A DNA stretch of 64,000 nt from Desulfobacteraceae bacterium Eth-SRB1 (GCA_004193555.1 RPGP01000040.1:811127-875126), one strand, 5' to 3'; shown: positions 27,656-36,906, counted from the stretch's first letter. A program made the numbers and translations. Notes: a model not told the origin generated them from the sequence alone.

Positions 27656-28402
27656 ATGTATGAAGAGCACTCGGCATTTCAAACTCCTCCGCATTCACGC
27701 ATTATATGGAGGTACATGTCATTTGAGAAATTTGTTTGGCTAATCGCACAAGAAAAACTGTATTTTGCTAGATTGGACCAACATGATGATTGGTGGGAAG
27801 GCTTAATCCCCAAAAGCTGGAATTCCCAAAATAAGAGATACATACGGTTCAATGCTTACATAAATTGCTGGCACATGAACAACAGCGAATCAGATTCTAT
27901 GTGGAAAATATACGGGAACCAAAATGGGGAGACAGTCGCAATAAAAAGCTCAGTGGGGCACCTGATTGAGTCTTTGGCAAAATTATCTAACCCGGTTTAT
28001 ATAGGAAAAATCGATTATGCTGAACTAAATATGCCGCAGAGTAATTTGTATTTGCCGGTGACATGCAAAAGAAATGAATTTCGGCATGAGAAAGAATTGC
28101 GCTTATGCATATCAAGCGATTGCAGCTTTAATCCTCCAAATCTCTCGAATCTTAAGCAAGAGTACTTGTCACTTGGGGTCGATAAGTCTGATATGGAGCT
28201 TTTGAAAGATATTTATAGCAAATGGAACCCTAAAGGTATTTCAATTAAGGTAAACCTATCCATGCTATTGCGCGAAGTCATCATGTGCCCAGATTGTAGG
28301 AGTTCCTTGAAAAAATCTGTAGATTACATCCTAAAACGCAAAGTTCCTGGTGCAAAAATTAAGTACTCAAAATATGATCCGTGCCACCAGAAAAAAAGAT
28401 AA
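27656..28402 (+). CDS. DUF2971-like protein
   Basis: A 248-residue protein whose N-terminal half fits DUF2971: WRYMSFEKFVWLIAQEKLYFARLDQHDD, then INCWHMNNSESDSMWKIYGNQNGETVAIKS, and RHEKELRLCISS. The biochemical role of this family is unknown to me; members are often found in genomic islands near defence genes. It contains a CPDC pair near the C-terminus. It is the last gene of the island before the inverted-repeat element at 28421. Confidence 0.7.
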   Translation: MYEEHSAFQTPPHSRIIWRYMSFEKFVWLIAQEKLYFARLDQHDDWWEGLIPKSWNSQNKRYIRFNAYINCWHMNNSESDSMWKIYGNQNGETVAIKSSVGHLIESLAKLSNPVYIGKIDYAELNMPQSNLYLPVTCKRNEFRHEKELRLCISSDCSFNPPNLSNLKQEYLSLGVDKSDMELLKDIYSKWNPKGISIKVNLSMLLREVIMCPDCRSSLKKSVDYILKRKVPGAKIKYSKYDPCHQKKR

Positions 28403-28420
28403 GGGGTAAATGATTTAGGA

Positions 28421-28575
28421 AGACATGGACGCCCATGAAATTGTGCGTTTCGTGTATCGTATAGAGATAATCGATGCTCTGAAACCAATTGTTCACCTCT
28501 TTGAACCGGCATAAATAATCACATACCACACTTTAATATGTTATGAAACGCATATTTTCATGGGCGTCCATGTCT
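28421..28575. mobile_element. 155-bp MITE-like element with about 36-bp terminal inverted repeats
   Basis: The outermost 20 bases (AGACATGGACGCCCATGAAA, 28421-28440) are repeated perfectly inverted at 28556-28575. Pairing continues imperfectly inward (TGCGTTTC on both arms) to about 36 bases. The interior has no gene. It ends 5 bases before the second panP copy begins, so it marks the right border of the island. Confidence 0.65.
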
Positions 28576-28579
28576 CACC

Positions 28580-29341
28580 CTACGGAAACCGGCACCATCG
28601 ACCCTCTGCCTCAAATAGGAGCCATATGCGCTGAAAACAGGATTTACTTTCATGTGGATGCCGCATGGGGTGGTCCGGTATTGATGTCAGAAAAATACAG
28701 CCATCTTCTCGAAGGTATAGATAGCGCCGATTCTGTGACAATAGACGGACACAAGCAGTTTTATATGCCGATGAGCTGCGGCATGGTCTTTTTTAAAGAC
28801 CCGTCAATTATGGATGCGGTAAAATATCATGCGAATTATGTAAACCGTTTCGGTTCTGTTGATCTTGGCATAAAATCGCTTGCAGGATCGAGGGAGGCGA
28901 GCTCCCTTATACTTGACAGCGCTCTCAAGATAATGGGCAGCCAAGGGGTATGCCCTTCTCGTTGAGCATGGAATAGAAACAAACCGCATGTTTGCCGAGG
29001 AAATTGAAAGAAGAGATAACTTCCAGCTAATAACACGTCCGGAGCTTAATATTCTTACTTATAGAATATGCCCCTCTGATATTAAGCGGCAGTTAGCTGA
29101 AGCTGATCCTGAGCAGATATGCATCATAAATAAAAAATTAAACAAAACAAACAGAGCTGTGCAAAGGCTGCAAAGGGCGGCGGGAAAGAGTTTTGTTTCG
29201 AGGACAAAATTAAGGACAGGGAATAACCCTGGAAAAGAGATTGTTGTTTTCCGGTGTATTATAATGAATCCGATGACCGACATAAAGATTTTAGAGGAAA
29301 TCCTTGACGAGCAGGAGGAGATATATTCTAATCTGACTTAG
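28580..29341 (+). pseudogene. panP: partial second copy of panP, frameshifted
   Basis: Matches panP from codon about 285 to the stop. An extra base in AGCCAAGGGGTATG (about 28948) breaks the frame: the first part ends at 28965, and the second is open from about 28970 to TAG 29341. It lacks the N-terminal half and cannot be active. Its end (EEIYSNLT, stop 2 bases before the 29344 gene's end) looks like the original panP terminus, so the right flank is probably the ancestral locus. Confidence 0.88.
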
Positions 29342-29343
29342 AT

Positions 29344-29556
29344 TCATTTTTTTTGTTTCAAATCATTAACAAGCTCTTTAATTATGGAAAAAACGTTGCT
29401 CCCTCGTTCACGCGCTATACGATGCGCCTCATCAACTATTTGACATGCCTGGCGTTCCAGATTTTCAAGAATGGGGAGATGAATATTCTTTTTTTGATAC
29501 TGCCACGTTAAGTAACGGATTGCCAGAAGCTCTTCCTGTCGTCTAAAAAATCCCAT
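29344..29556 (-). CDS. short hypothetical protein behind holA
   Basis: A 70-residue, mostly helical, charged protein (GFFRRQEELLAIRYLTWQYQ...QACQIVDEAHRIARERG). I do not recognise it. ATG 29556 has CAGGAG about 11 bases upstream; an earlier ATG at 29580 would overlap holA by 16 bases and lacks a site. Its position directly after holA suggests the same operon. Confidence 0.55.
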   Translation of the reverse strand: MGFFRRQEELLAIRYLTWQYQKKNIHLPILENLERQACQIVDEAHRIARERGSNVFSIIKELVNDLKQKK

Positions 29557-29564
29557 ATTTCTTT

Positions 29565-31031
29565 TCACTCCTGAGAGCATATATGAAAAATAACATCCTC
29601 AAGTATTAATCTTGGATTATGCCCTGAAGATTTTAGCAGCATGTCTGCCCTGCTAAGAAGCTCAAAGACATCAAGCAGTTCATCTCTTGTATAGTTCTCA
29701 GATTTTAAAAGCATTTGAAAAACAGGATATGCCTGACCAGCACTTTTTGCGATCAAAAGATCTGTAGCCGGTTTTATTTTCTTTGCCTTGTCTTTTATCT
29801 TTTTAGGGCTTTCATTATCTGTGTCTTTTGCAAGCATGTTTTCCCAGTCCTTAAGCCTGTCTAACAAAGCCCCGTCATATTTTTGGATAGCCGGCATAAC
29901 TGCTTTTTGAAATTGATAGTATTGAATGCCTGCATTCCATGACCCGCCATGCTCGCTTTCCACAAAACCCTTAATCAGCAAAAGTTTTCTCATCAGATTT
30001 ATGACAGACGTAAGGACCTGAAGAGGATGTATTGATTGAGAAAGAAGGGAACCTAAGAAAAAAAGGGCCTTTTCAGCATTGCGATCCCCTATGGCATTTG
30101 TCAGCTCATATATGGGATCTGTTTTTGTGCGTTTTAGAACAGAATTAACGTCATTGATTGTTATGTCGCTGCGATCTCCTATGTAGCTGATCAGCTTTTC
30201 CAAATTATTTGAAAATGTGTGAAGATCAAAACCGGTAATCTCACTCATGACGGCAAATGTTCTTTTATCCATTTTCTTTTTGCTTTGAGCGAGTTTTGCT
30301 TCCGTCCTTTCATAAAGAACAGCTTCCTGGGCCTTTTTATCCGCCAACCTATTCCCTTTTGGGACAGAACAGTCGACGATCATCCCGTTATTATTAATGG
30401 CTTTAAAAAGGTTTCTTCTTTTATCAACATAACCGGTCGTAACGATCAGATGGTTGCCGGCCGGAAATCCCTTTTCAACTGCATCCTGTAAAATCTTGAT
30501 GTTGTCTTTAGCAACAGGAATAGAAAGTTTGTTATGAAGGCAGTAGTCGATAATTTCATCAAGCCACCCGTCATCGCCGGATATGGCAGAATCAAGCTTT
30601 AGTGTTTTACTCCTGTTTTCTTTGTCAATATCATCAAAGGAAAGATTCAATAGCCCTAAAAGGCCTAAGAGATATTTTGAGGCCTTTTTAATGTCCTTTA
30701 TATCATATTCATCCTTTGCTTTTTTAAGAAGAGCGGCTTTATCCTGTTTTGAATAGAATATCTGCGAGTTGATAACAGCCACCACCTTGCTGCTCTGCAA
30801 TAGAGAAAAGGTGTTTACCCGCTCAATCGCATCATAAATATATTCATTTGCTCCATCCACAGGCTCATAGTTCAGGCTGTTTGACCGATCAGGAATCAAT
30901 TGATCAAGCAACTCCTCAAAAACGGTTTTATATATCAGTTCCTCTCCGTAAATCAGATACACAGGGGCAAACCCGTCCTTATCACGCTTTTGCAGATAAT
31001 TCTTAAATTCCTTATAATTAATTTCCGTCAT
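29565..31031 (-). CDS. holA: DNA polymerase III subunit delta
   Basis: A clamp-loader subunit that opens the beta clamp. The N-terminal FAPVYLIYGEELIYKTVFEELLDQL matches the family's opening, and later NHLIVTTGYVDKRRNLFKAI, ITGFDLHTFSNNLEKLISYIG, and DPIYELTNAIGDRNAEKALFFL follow in order. At 488 residues it is about 140 longer than E. coli delta. The extra part lies around residues 80-180 (KASKYLLGLLGLLNLSF...DDGWLDEIIDYCLHNKL) inside the AAA+ region. The stop overlaps the start region of the next small ORF. Confidence 0.85.
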   Translation of the reverse strand: MTEINYKEFKNYLQKRDKDGFAPVYLIYGEELIYKTVFEELLDQLIPDRSNSLNYEPVDGANEYIYDAIERVNTFSLLQSSKVVAVINSQIFYSKQDKAALLKKAKDEYDIKDIKKASKYLLGLLGLLNLSFDDIDKENRSKTLKLDSAISGDDGWLDEIIDYCLHNKLSIPVAKDNIKILQDAVEKGFPAGNHLIVTTGYVDKRRNLFKAINNNGMIVDCSVPKGNRLADKKAQEAVLYERTEAKLAQSKKKMDKRTFAVMSEITGFDLHTFSNNLEKLISYIGDRSDITINDVNSVLKRTKTDPIYELTNAIGDRNAEKALFFLGSLLSQSIHPLQVLTSVINLMRKLLLIKGFVESEHGGSWNAGIQYYQFQKAVMPAIQKYDGALLDRLKDWENMLAKDTDNESPKKIKDKAKKIKPATDLLIAKSAGQAYPVFQMLLKSENYTRDELLDVFELLSRADMLLKSSGHNPRLILEDVIFHICSQE

Positions 31032-31258
31032 TGAAATGCTTTTTTTCGTGACACTTTAGTTGGTTAAAAAATATCCTCAATTGTCCTCAAGCATCAGCGG
31101 TTTAAGGCAACCTCTGAACTTTTTATCGTTCCCATGCTCCAGCGTGGGAATGCATACCCGCTTTCCCCCAAATTTCTAATTTCCAATTTCAAGTTTCAAG
31201 CCGTGAACGGCTACCAATTATCGTATGTTGGGTTGAGGTACGAAACCCAACATAATCC
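31032..31258. repeat. repeat-rich gap between arfB and holA
   Basis: Contains TTCCCATGCT-CC-AGCGTGGGAA at 31129-31150 (same palindrome as 18088) and TTTCTAATTTCCAATTTCAAGTTTCAAGCCGTGAACGGCTA-type sequence ending about 31215 (end block of the 8950 repeat). A further short palindrome (GTTGGGTT..AACCCAAC) is near 31228-31250. No gene. Confidence 0.6.
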
Positions 31259-31684
31259 CTAATCATCGGAAATCGAGACTATCCGTCTCATCCGTTTTAT
31301 ATTAGTTCGACGCTTTTTAGCTGCCAGCAGGCGTTCCTTTGATGCCCGGCCGGGTTTAGTCTTAATGCGGGCTTTAGGTTTTTCAGAGGCTTTTTGGATT
31401 AATTTAATTAGACGGTCAATGGCATCCTGCCGGTTGCGTTCCTGTTTTCGAAACCGCCTTGCCTCGATAATGAGAATTCCGTGTTCTGTGATTTTTCTCC
31501 CTGCAAGACGGGTCAAACGAGATCGAACCTGATCGGAAAGAGAAGGGGAATTTTTTACATCAAAGCGAAGCTGAACAGCCGTGGAAACTTTATTGACATT
31601 CTGGCCTCCAGGACCTGATGCCCTGATAAACCGGAGCTTAATTTCGTCTTCATTTATTATAATAGCAGGTGTGATGTAAATCAT
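31259..31684 (-). CDS. arfB: peptidyl-tRNA hydrolase ArfB (YaeJ)
   Basis: A 141-residue ribosome-rescue factor that frees stalled ribosomes by hydrolysing peptidyl-tRNA. The GGQ motif is in RASGPGGQNVNKVSTAVQLRF (about residues 21-40), and the basic C-terminal tail (KAKARIKTKPGR...KKRRTNIKRMRRIV-like) enters the empty mRNA channel. Length fits ArfB, not RF2. A decayed C-terminal fragment of a relative lies at 55019-55099. Confidence 0.9.
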   Translation of the reverse strand: MIYITPAIIINEDEIKLRFIRASGPGGQNVNKVSTAVQLRFDVKNSPSLSDQVRSRLTRLAGRKITEHGILIIEARRFRKQERNRQDAIDRLIKLIQKASEKPKARIKTKPGRASKERLLAAKKRRTNIKRMRRIVSISDD

Positions 31685-31813
31685 GCAAACAACTTACTCC
31701 ATCCCGGATATTTTCTCAAGAACAACAAGCCGGATCATTAATCCTCTTGAATTTAGGAACTGAAGATATCATATTGATTTTAATTCCTCAATTCCCTAAT
31801 CCCTCAATTCCTC

Positions 31814-33268
31814 CTAATATCTATAATTGTCCGCTTTATAGGGACCGTCAACCGGCACACCTATGTAATCGGCCTGATACTGTGTAAGCCTGGTGAGTTT
31901 TACGCCTAATTTGTCTATATGAAGCCGCGCTACTTCCTCGTCAAGTTGTTTGGGAAGTGTATATACCTTTTTTTCGTATTGCTTTGATGCGAGTTCAATT
32001 TGTGCCAGGCATTGATTTGTAAAGCTGCTGCTCATAACAAAACTCGGATGCCCTGTTGCGCAGCCAAGGTTTACCAGCCTTCCTTCCGCAAGCACAATAA
32101 TAGATCGCCCTGATTTAAGCGTCCACTTGTCCACTTGTGGCTTAATGTTTTCCTTAATAAAATCAGGATTGTTGTCAAGATACGACATCTGGATCTCATT
32201 GTCGAAGTGACCGATATTACATATTATTGCTTCATCTTTCATCTGCTCCATATGCTCTCCGGTAATCACATGGTAACATCCTGTAGCTGTAACAAAGATA
32301 TCTCCGACCGGAGCCGCATCCTCCATGGTTACAACTTCATATCCTTCCATAGAAGCCTGCAGGGCGCATATGGGGTCGACCTCGGAAATAAGCACGCGCG
32401 CGCCGTATCCACGCATCGATTTTGCGCATCCCTTGCCGACATCTCCATAGCCGCATATTGCCACGATTTTGCCTGCAAGCATGATATCTGTGGCCCGTTT
32501 GATTCCATCAGCCAGAGATTCCTGACATCCGTAAAGGTTGTCAAATTTTGATTTTGTAACCGAATCGTTTACATTAAAAGCCGGAAAAAGCAGTTCACCG
32601 CTTCTTGCAAGATGGTAAAGCCTGTGAACACCGGTAGTAGTCTCTTCGGAAACGCCTCTGATTTTTGAGGCTATTTTTGTCCAGCGCTTTGGATCCCGCT
32701 CATAACTTACCTTGAGGCGCGCGATAAGACATTGCATATCCCTGCTGTCATAAACCTTATCTAAAAGTGTCGGGGCATTTTCTATTCTTACGCCCTCATG
32801 AACATATAGGGTGGCGTCTCCGCCATCGTCAACAATAAGATCAGGGCCGCTGTTGTCAGGCCATGTAAGGGCTTGTTCCGTACACCACCAGAAATCTTCA
32901 AGTGTTTCTCCTTTCCATGCATATACTGCTGCTGAACCGGCCTTGGCAACTGCTGCAGCAGCATGATCCTGTGTTGAAAAGATATTGCAAGTAGCCCAGC
33001 GAATGTCGGCTCCAAGTTCCTTGAGCGTTTCAATAAGCATGGCGGTCTGAATAGTCATATGGAGACTTCCCATGATCTTCATGCCTTTTAGCGGTTTATC
33101 AGAGCCGTATTTTTTCCGAACCGCCATAAGACCGGGCATTTCATTTTCTGCAAGTTTCATTTCTTTGAATCCGAAATCTGCGAGCGAAATATCGGCGACT
33201 TTATATGGAAGTGAGGGATCTATCTCTAAAACCCCCTTTGTATCTTTCATTGCTTTTAAAACAGACAT
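31814..33268 (-). CDS. ahcY: adenosylhomocysteinase
   Basis: Splits S-adenosylhomocysteine to adenosine and homocysteine, keeping methylation going. The 484-residue length fits the long bacterial form. Seen: [42 protein letters not shown], the NAD-binding [19 protein letters not shown], and the C-terminal KADNYRY. It follows metK downstream on the same strand (gap 76 bases), so SAM synthesis and SAH removal are encoded together. No SAH riboswitch-like structure was seen in that gap. Confidence 0.96.
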   Translation of the reverse strand: MSVLKAMKDTKGVLEIDPSLPYKVADISLADFGFKEMKLAENEMPGLMAVRKKYGSDKPLKGMKIMGSLHMTIQTAMLIETLKELGADIRWATCNIFSTQDHAAAAVAKAGSAAVYAWKGETLEDFWWCTEQALTWPDNSGPDLIVDDGGDATLYVHEGVRIENAPTLLDKVYDSRDMQCLIARLKVSYERDPKRWTKIASKIRGVSEETTTGVHRLYHLARSGELLFPAFNVNDSVTKSKFDNLYGCQESLADGIKRATDIMLAGKIVAICGYGDVGKGCAKSMRGYGARVLISEVDPICALQASMEGYEVVTMEDAAPVGDIFVTATGCYHVITGEHMEQMKDEAIICNIGHFDNEIQMSYLDNNPDFIKENIKPQVDKWTLKSGRSIIVLAEGRLVNLGCATGHPSFVMSSSFTNQCLAQIELASKQYEKKVYTLPKQLDEEVARLHIDKLGVKLTRLTQYQADYIGVPVDGPYKADNYRY

Positions 33269-33344
33269 TTTATTATTCTCCTTAATTCAGGGTTGCTCGT
33301 TGCTGGTTCTCTGACCTCTGATCTCCGACCTCTGACTTTACGGG

Positions 33345-34514
33345 TTACAATCCTGCTTTTTTTTTCATAATATCCGCCATATTTGTTTTTTCCCATGTAA
33401 ACTCCGGTTCATTGCGGCCAAAGTGTCCATAAGCCGATGTTTTTCTATAGATAGGTCGCAGGAGATCAAGATATTCGATAATTGCGGCAGGTCTCAAATC
33501 AAAAACCTCGGTAATAATTTCTTTAACCCTTTTTTTTGGTATAATTCCTGTGCCTTTAAGATCTAACATAATAGAGATCGGTTGTGCCACACCGATTGCA
33601 TATGCAACCTGCAGTTCACACTTTTTTGCAAGGCCTGCGGCAACGATATTTTTTGCAATATGCCTTCCCATATACGATGCGCTACGGTCAACCTTGGATG
33701 GGTCTTTTCCCGAAAAGCATCCGCCTCCATGACTTCCCTGGCCGCCGTAAGTATCAACTATAATCTTTCGACCCGTAAGACCGCAGTCTCCCATCGGCCC
33801 GCCAAGGATAAACTTGCCTGTGGCATTAACAAAATATCGGGTATCACCATCGGTCATCTCCTTTGGGATTACCTTCTTTATGACCTCTTGAATAATAGCT
33901 TCTTTTAGCTCATCGTGGGAAATGTCCGGTTTGTGTTGAGCGGCGATTACAACCGTATCAACCCGTTTTGGAGCGCCGTTTTCATATTCGATGGTTACCT
34001 GGGATTTGCCGTCGGGTCTTAAGAAATCAAGAGCCCCGTTTTTCCGGACAGTGGCAAGACGTTTGGTAAGCTTGTGAGCAAACATAATCGGCATGGGCAT
34101 CAATTCCGGAGTTTCATCACAGGCAAATCCAAACATAAGACCCTGATCTCCCGCTCCCTGATCCTTGAACAGCCCCTGGCCCACATTAACCCCCTGGGCG
34201 ATATCGGGAGATTGATGATCAATGCTGGTTATGACCGAACAGGTTTGCCAGTCAAAGCCCATCCGGGATGAATGATATCCGATATCACGTATTGTCTCCC
34301 TGACAATCTCAGGCATGTCAACATAACATTCTGTTGTGATTTCGCCGGCAATAAAGGCCAGTCCGGTTGTAACAAGAGTTTCACAGGCAACCCTGCAGTT
34401 TTTATCTTTTTCAATAATGGCGTCCAGTATGGAATCCGATATAGCGTCGGCAACTTTGTCCGGATGCCCTTCTGTGACCGATTCAGACGTAAAAAAGAAT
34501 TGTTCATTACTCAT
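33345..34514 (-). CDS. metK: S-adenosylmethionine synthetase
   Basis: Makes SAM from methionine and ATP. The 389-residue protein has [20 protein letters not shown] at the N-terminus, [16 protein letters not shown] (ATP-binding signature) and [15 protein letters not shown] (second signature). Start 34514 has GGAGACAC upstream. No SAM riboswitch was recognised in the 226-base upstream gap, which instead holds an AT-rich repeat (TTTTAATTCCTCAATTCC, also near 31780). Confidence 0.97.
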   Translation of the reverse strand: MSNEQFFFTSESVTEGHPDKVADAISDSILDAIIEKDKNCRVACETLVTTGLAFIAGEITTECYVDMPEIVRETIRDIGYHSSRMGFDWQTCSVITSIDHQSPDIAQGVNVGQGLFKDQGAGDQGLMFGFACDETPELMPMPIMFAHKLTKRLATVRKNGALDFLRPDGKSQVTIEYENGAPKRVDTVVIAAQHKPDISHDELKEAIIQEVIKKVIPKEMTDGDTRYFVNATGKFILGGPMGDCGLTGRKIIVDTYGGQGSHGGGCFSGKDPSKVDRSASYMGRHIAKNIVAAGLAKKCELQVAYAIGVAQPISIMLDLKGTGIIPKKRVKEIITEVFDLRPAAIIEYLDLLRPIYRKTSAYGHFGRNEPEFTWEKTNMADIMKKKAGL

Positions 34515-34740
34515 AATAATTGTGTCTCCTTTGTTTGTAACTGAATTGTAATAACTCAGCCATTAAGACACCAAGGCACCAACCTGCAGGCAGGGATTAT
34601 AATATAATCATCTCAGAATTAATAAATTAGGAATTGCGAATTCAGGAATTTAGAGATTGAAGGTATTCTACTGGTTTTAATTCCTCAATTCCTCAATATA
34701 TCCCTTCTTTTGTGTCTTTGTGCTTTTGTGACTGAACTTG

Positions 34741-35589
34741 TTACTCCGGATTCAGTATCATATTGTCGATCAGACGGGTTTCGCCCATTTTAACAGCAAG
34801 CGCCATCAGCGCCGGCCTGTTGATTGTTTCCATATCCGCAAGGGTTTCGGGATCACAGATTGAAATATAATCTATATTAGTCCCCTCATTGGATTTTATC
34901 AACCCTGAAGCTGCATTAATGATACTTGCCGCATCATTGACGCCGCCTTCAAGAAGTTCCTGAGCTTTTTTTAATGATTTGTATATGCAAAGAGCATTAA
35001 TCCTCTGCTCTGGCGTAAGGTAACTGTTTCTTGAGCTCATGGCAAGCCCGTCAGGCTCCCGCAGTGTCGGAACGCCAACAATATTTATTTCGAAATTCAG
35101 ATCGCGCACCATCCGGCGTATGACAATAAGCTGCTGATAATCCTTTTCACCAAATACAGCGATATGAGGTTTTACAAGGTTAAACAGTTTTGTAACAACT
35201 GTTGCAACCCCTTTTAAAAATGTGGGTCTGGAAATCCCGCAAAGGTGGTTTGGCAGTTTTTCCAGTTCAATATATGTTTGGAAATTCCTGGGATATAACT
35301 CCTTCCCGTCCGGGATAAAAATTACATCTGCCCCCTCTTTTTGCGCTAATTCAAAATCCCTGTCAAGGTTTCTGGGGTATGATTCAAAATCTTCTCCAGG
35401 GCTAAACTGGGCAGGATTGACAAAAATGCTTACAATTAGATTGTCTCCAAGCTCACGTCCTTTTCTGATAAGCGACAGATGCCCTTCATGCAAAAAACCC
35501 ATGGTTGGAACAAAGGCAATTGTTCTGCCAAGGCCACGCATCAGGTCGGAGTGTTCCTGCATTTCTGTTAATTTGGCAATTACTTTAAT
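34741..35589 (-). CDS. panC: pantoate-beta-alanine ligase, probable ATT start
   Basis: Joins pantoate and beta-alanine with ATP to give pantothenate. Motifs: FVPTMGFLHEGHLSLI (HIGH-like), FVNPAQFSPGEDFESYPR, VFGEKDYQQL, MSSRNSYLTPEQR. The first ATG (35562) has no Shine-Dalgarno and lies 9 codons inside the expected N-terminus. In the same frame ATT at 35587-35589 has GAGG 8 bases upstream and would give MKVIAKLTEMQEHSDLMRGL, putting 26 residues before VPTMG, as in E. coli PanC, and about 282 residues in all. No ATG, GTG or TTG is available nearer. The upstream tiny ORF ends about 20 bases before it. Confidence 0.93.
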   Translation of the reverse strand: MKVIAKLTEMQEHSDLMRGLGRTIAFVPTMGFLHEGHLSLIRKGRELGDNLIVSIFVNPAQFSPGEDFESYPRNLDRDFELAQKEGADVIFIPDGKELYPRNFQTYIELEKLPNHLCGISRPTFLKGVATVVTKLFNLVKPHIAVFGEKDYQQLIVIRRMVRDLNFEINIVGVPTLREPDGLAMSSRNSYLTPEQRINALCIYKSLKKAQELLEGGVNDAASIINAASGLIKSNEGTNIDYISICDPETLADMETINRPALMALAVKMGETRLIDNMILNPE

Positions 35590-35608
35590 AGTCTGTGCCT
35601 CAAATAAA

Positions 35609-35755
35609 TTATTCTGTCTTATCTTTTGCTTTCTTTTTTTCTGTCAACTGACAGGCGTTCCGCATTCAGGTGGAAATACCAAGCTTCGGCAGAATATAAA
35701 ACTGCGTGAGAAAATAGAAACCGATAATCAGCAGTATAATTATTGTTGATTTCAT
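35609..35755 (-). CDS. candidate 48-residue membrane selenoprotein (in-frame TGA)
   Basis: ATG 35755 has a strong GGAGG site. The frame encodes MKSTIIILLIIGFYFLTQFY (one membrane helix) then ILPKLGIST, meets TGA at 35666-35668, and reads on as MRNACQLTEKKKAKDKTE to TAA 35609-35611. On the minus strand CTGTCA-GT-TGACAG follows the TGA with the apical GT 17 bases downstream, within the spacing and loop rule (GU in apical loop) described for bacterial SECIS elements. The hairpin is followed by A's, not T's, so it is not an intrinsic terminator. A U....C pair would result. The alternative is a plain 29-residue peptide ending at TGA. Reading through would place the stop about 20 bases before the panC ATT. 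Confidence 0.5.
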
Positions 35756-35827
35756 TTATCCTCCAATTTAAAAAATTTTCTGGATATTTTCTGAGTCATT
35801 AAGCTCTTTTCTCTTTCGTAAGACTTC

Positions 35828-36025
35828 ACGGAACGTTTAAATTAGAAATTAGGCCTTCACGCTTTTGTAGCGTTGATGAACACATCAAAGCCGCGCCAGA
35901 CCATATCTGATAACGTTTCTGCCGGCTTGTAAACATCAGCTCGCAAACTCGTTTCATCTCTCACAATTTCAAGTTTCCAATTTCAAGTTTCAAGCCGTCA
36001 AGTTTCAAGCCGTGAATGGCTACGA
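35828..36025. repeat. dispersed intergenic repeat, copy B
   Basis: Shares with 8950-9250 the left block (TTCACGRAACG...ATTAGAAATTAGGCCTTCACGCTTTTGTA.CGTTGATGAAC) and the right block (TTTCCAATTTCAAGTTTCAAGCCGTSAA..GGCTA). The right end block is partly duplicated (TTTCAAGCCGTCAAGTTTCAAGCCGTGAATGGCTA). Confidence 0.6.
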
Positions 36026-36113
36026 TAAGTTATCATTGATTTTGACTGCAAAGCCAGTATTATTAATAATAAACAGTAAATATCACTTTTCAAGGTACAA
36101 AGGGGTCCGCAGC

Positions 36114-36881
36114 GTGATTTTAAGGCAGAAAAAAGGGGTTTCATTTTTTCAGTTCCCGCATATCGGCAAATTTGCAAATGTCCGGCATGGGATCTTTACG
36201 AGAAGTGGCGGTTGGAGCAGAAACGCTTTCCAAAGCCTGAATGTTAGTTTTGATGTTGGAGACAATCACAAAAATGTTGAGAAAAACAGGCGGATTATAT
36301 CAGAATGTATCGGTGGAAAAGATCTTGTTTTTTTAAAACAGATGCATGCGGCAACTGTCCTGATATTTTCAAGCTACGACAAACCAAATGGGGCTTCCGG
36401 TTCTCCACTTATCGGAGATGCCATGGTTACCGATATTCCAAATAAATATCTTGTTATACAGGTGGCAGACTGTCAACCTGTTTTAATGTATGATCCGGTT
36501 AGACACGTGGTGGCAAATATTCATTCAGGCTGGCGCGGAAGCATAAACAATGTTATAGGTTGTACAGTCAATGTAATGAATAAGCGCTTTGGCTGCAATT
36601 CAAATAATATTATTGCGGGCATAGGCCCCTCTCTTGGCCCATGTTGTGCGCAATTTATTAATTATAAAAAGGAAATCCCTGATATATTCTGGCAATACAG
36701 AGACAGTTCCGATCGTTTTGATTTTTGGTCAATAAGCCTGGACCAGCTTTGCGATGCGGGTGTGTTAATTGAAAACATCCATATAAGCAGAATATGCTCC
36801 AAGTGTAACTCAAATCTCTTTTTTTCTTTTCGTGGAGAGGGAACGACAGGCAGGTTTGCATCTGTTATCGGATTAAAATGA
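36114..36881 (+). CDS. pgeF: laccase-domain protein, PgeF/YfiH type
   Basis: A 255-residue protein of the COG1496 family, which in E. coli (PgeF) edits peptidoglycan precursors and in others cleaves adenosine/inosine phosphorolytically. Metal and active-site segments: LKQMHAATV, DAMVTDIPN, QVADCQPVLMYDP (the cysteine), IHSGWRGSINNV (the histidine), IGPSLGPCC. GTG 36114 is chosen, preceded by AAGGGGTCC; the frame is open a further 34 codons upstream through repeat DNA. pyrK follows after 25 bases. Confidence 0.85.
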   Translation: MILRQKKGVSFFQFPHIGKFANVRHGIFTRSGGWSRNAFQSLNVSFDVGDNHKNVEKNRRIISECIGGKDLVFLKQMHAATVLIFSSYDKPNGASGSPLIGDAMVTDIPNKYLVIQVADCQPVLMYDPVRHVVANIHSGWRGSINNVIGCTVNVMNKRFGCNSNNIIAGIGPSLGPCCAQFINYKKEIPDIFWQYRDSSDRFDFWSISLDQLCDAGVLIENIHISRICSKCNSNLFFSFRGEGTTGRFASVIGLK

Positions 36882-36906
36882 CTTCATATTCAAGGACGGA
36901 TTTTAT

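Noticed and set aside
33269-33344. Possible SAH riboswitch before ahcY
   Set aside because: The 76-base gap lacks the expected GC-rich conserved core; it holds pyrimidine-rich repeats only.
34515-34740. Possible SAM riboswitch before metK
   Set aside because: No SAM-I or SAM-II-like core could be drawn; the sequence is AT-rich repeat DNA.
35222-35749. Plus-strand ORF of 175 codons across panC start and the small ORF
   Set aside because: Antisense to panC; no motif, and it would exclude the strongly supported panC and the ORF upstream.
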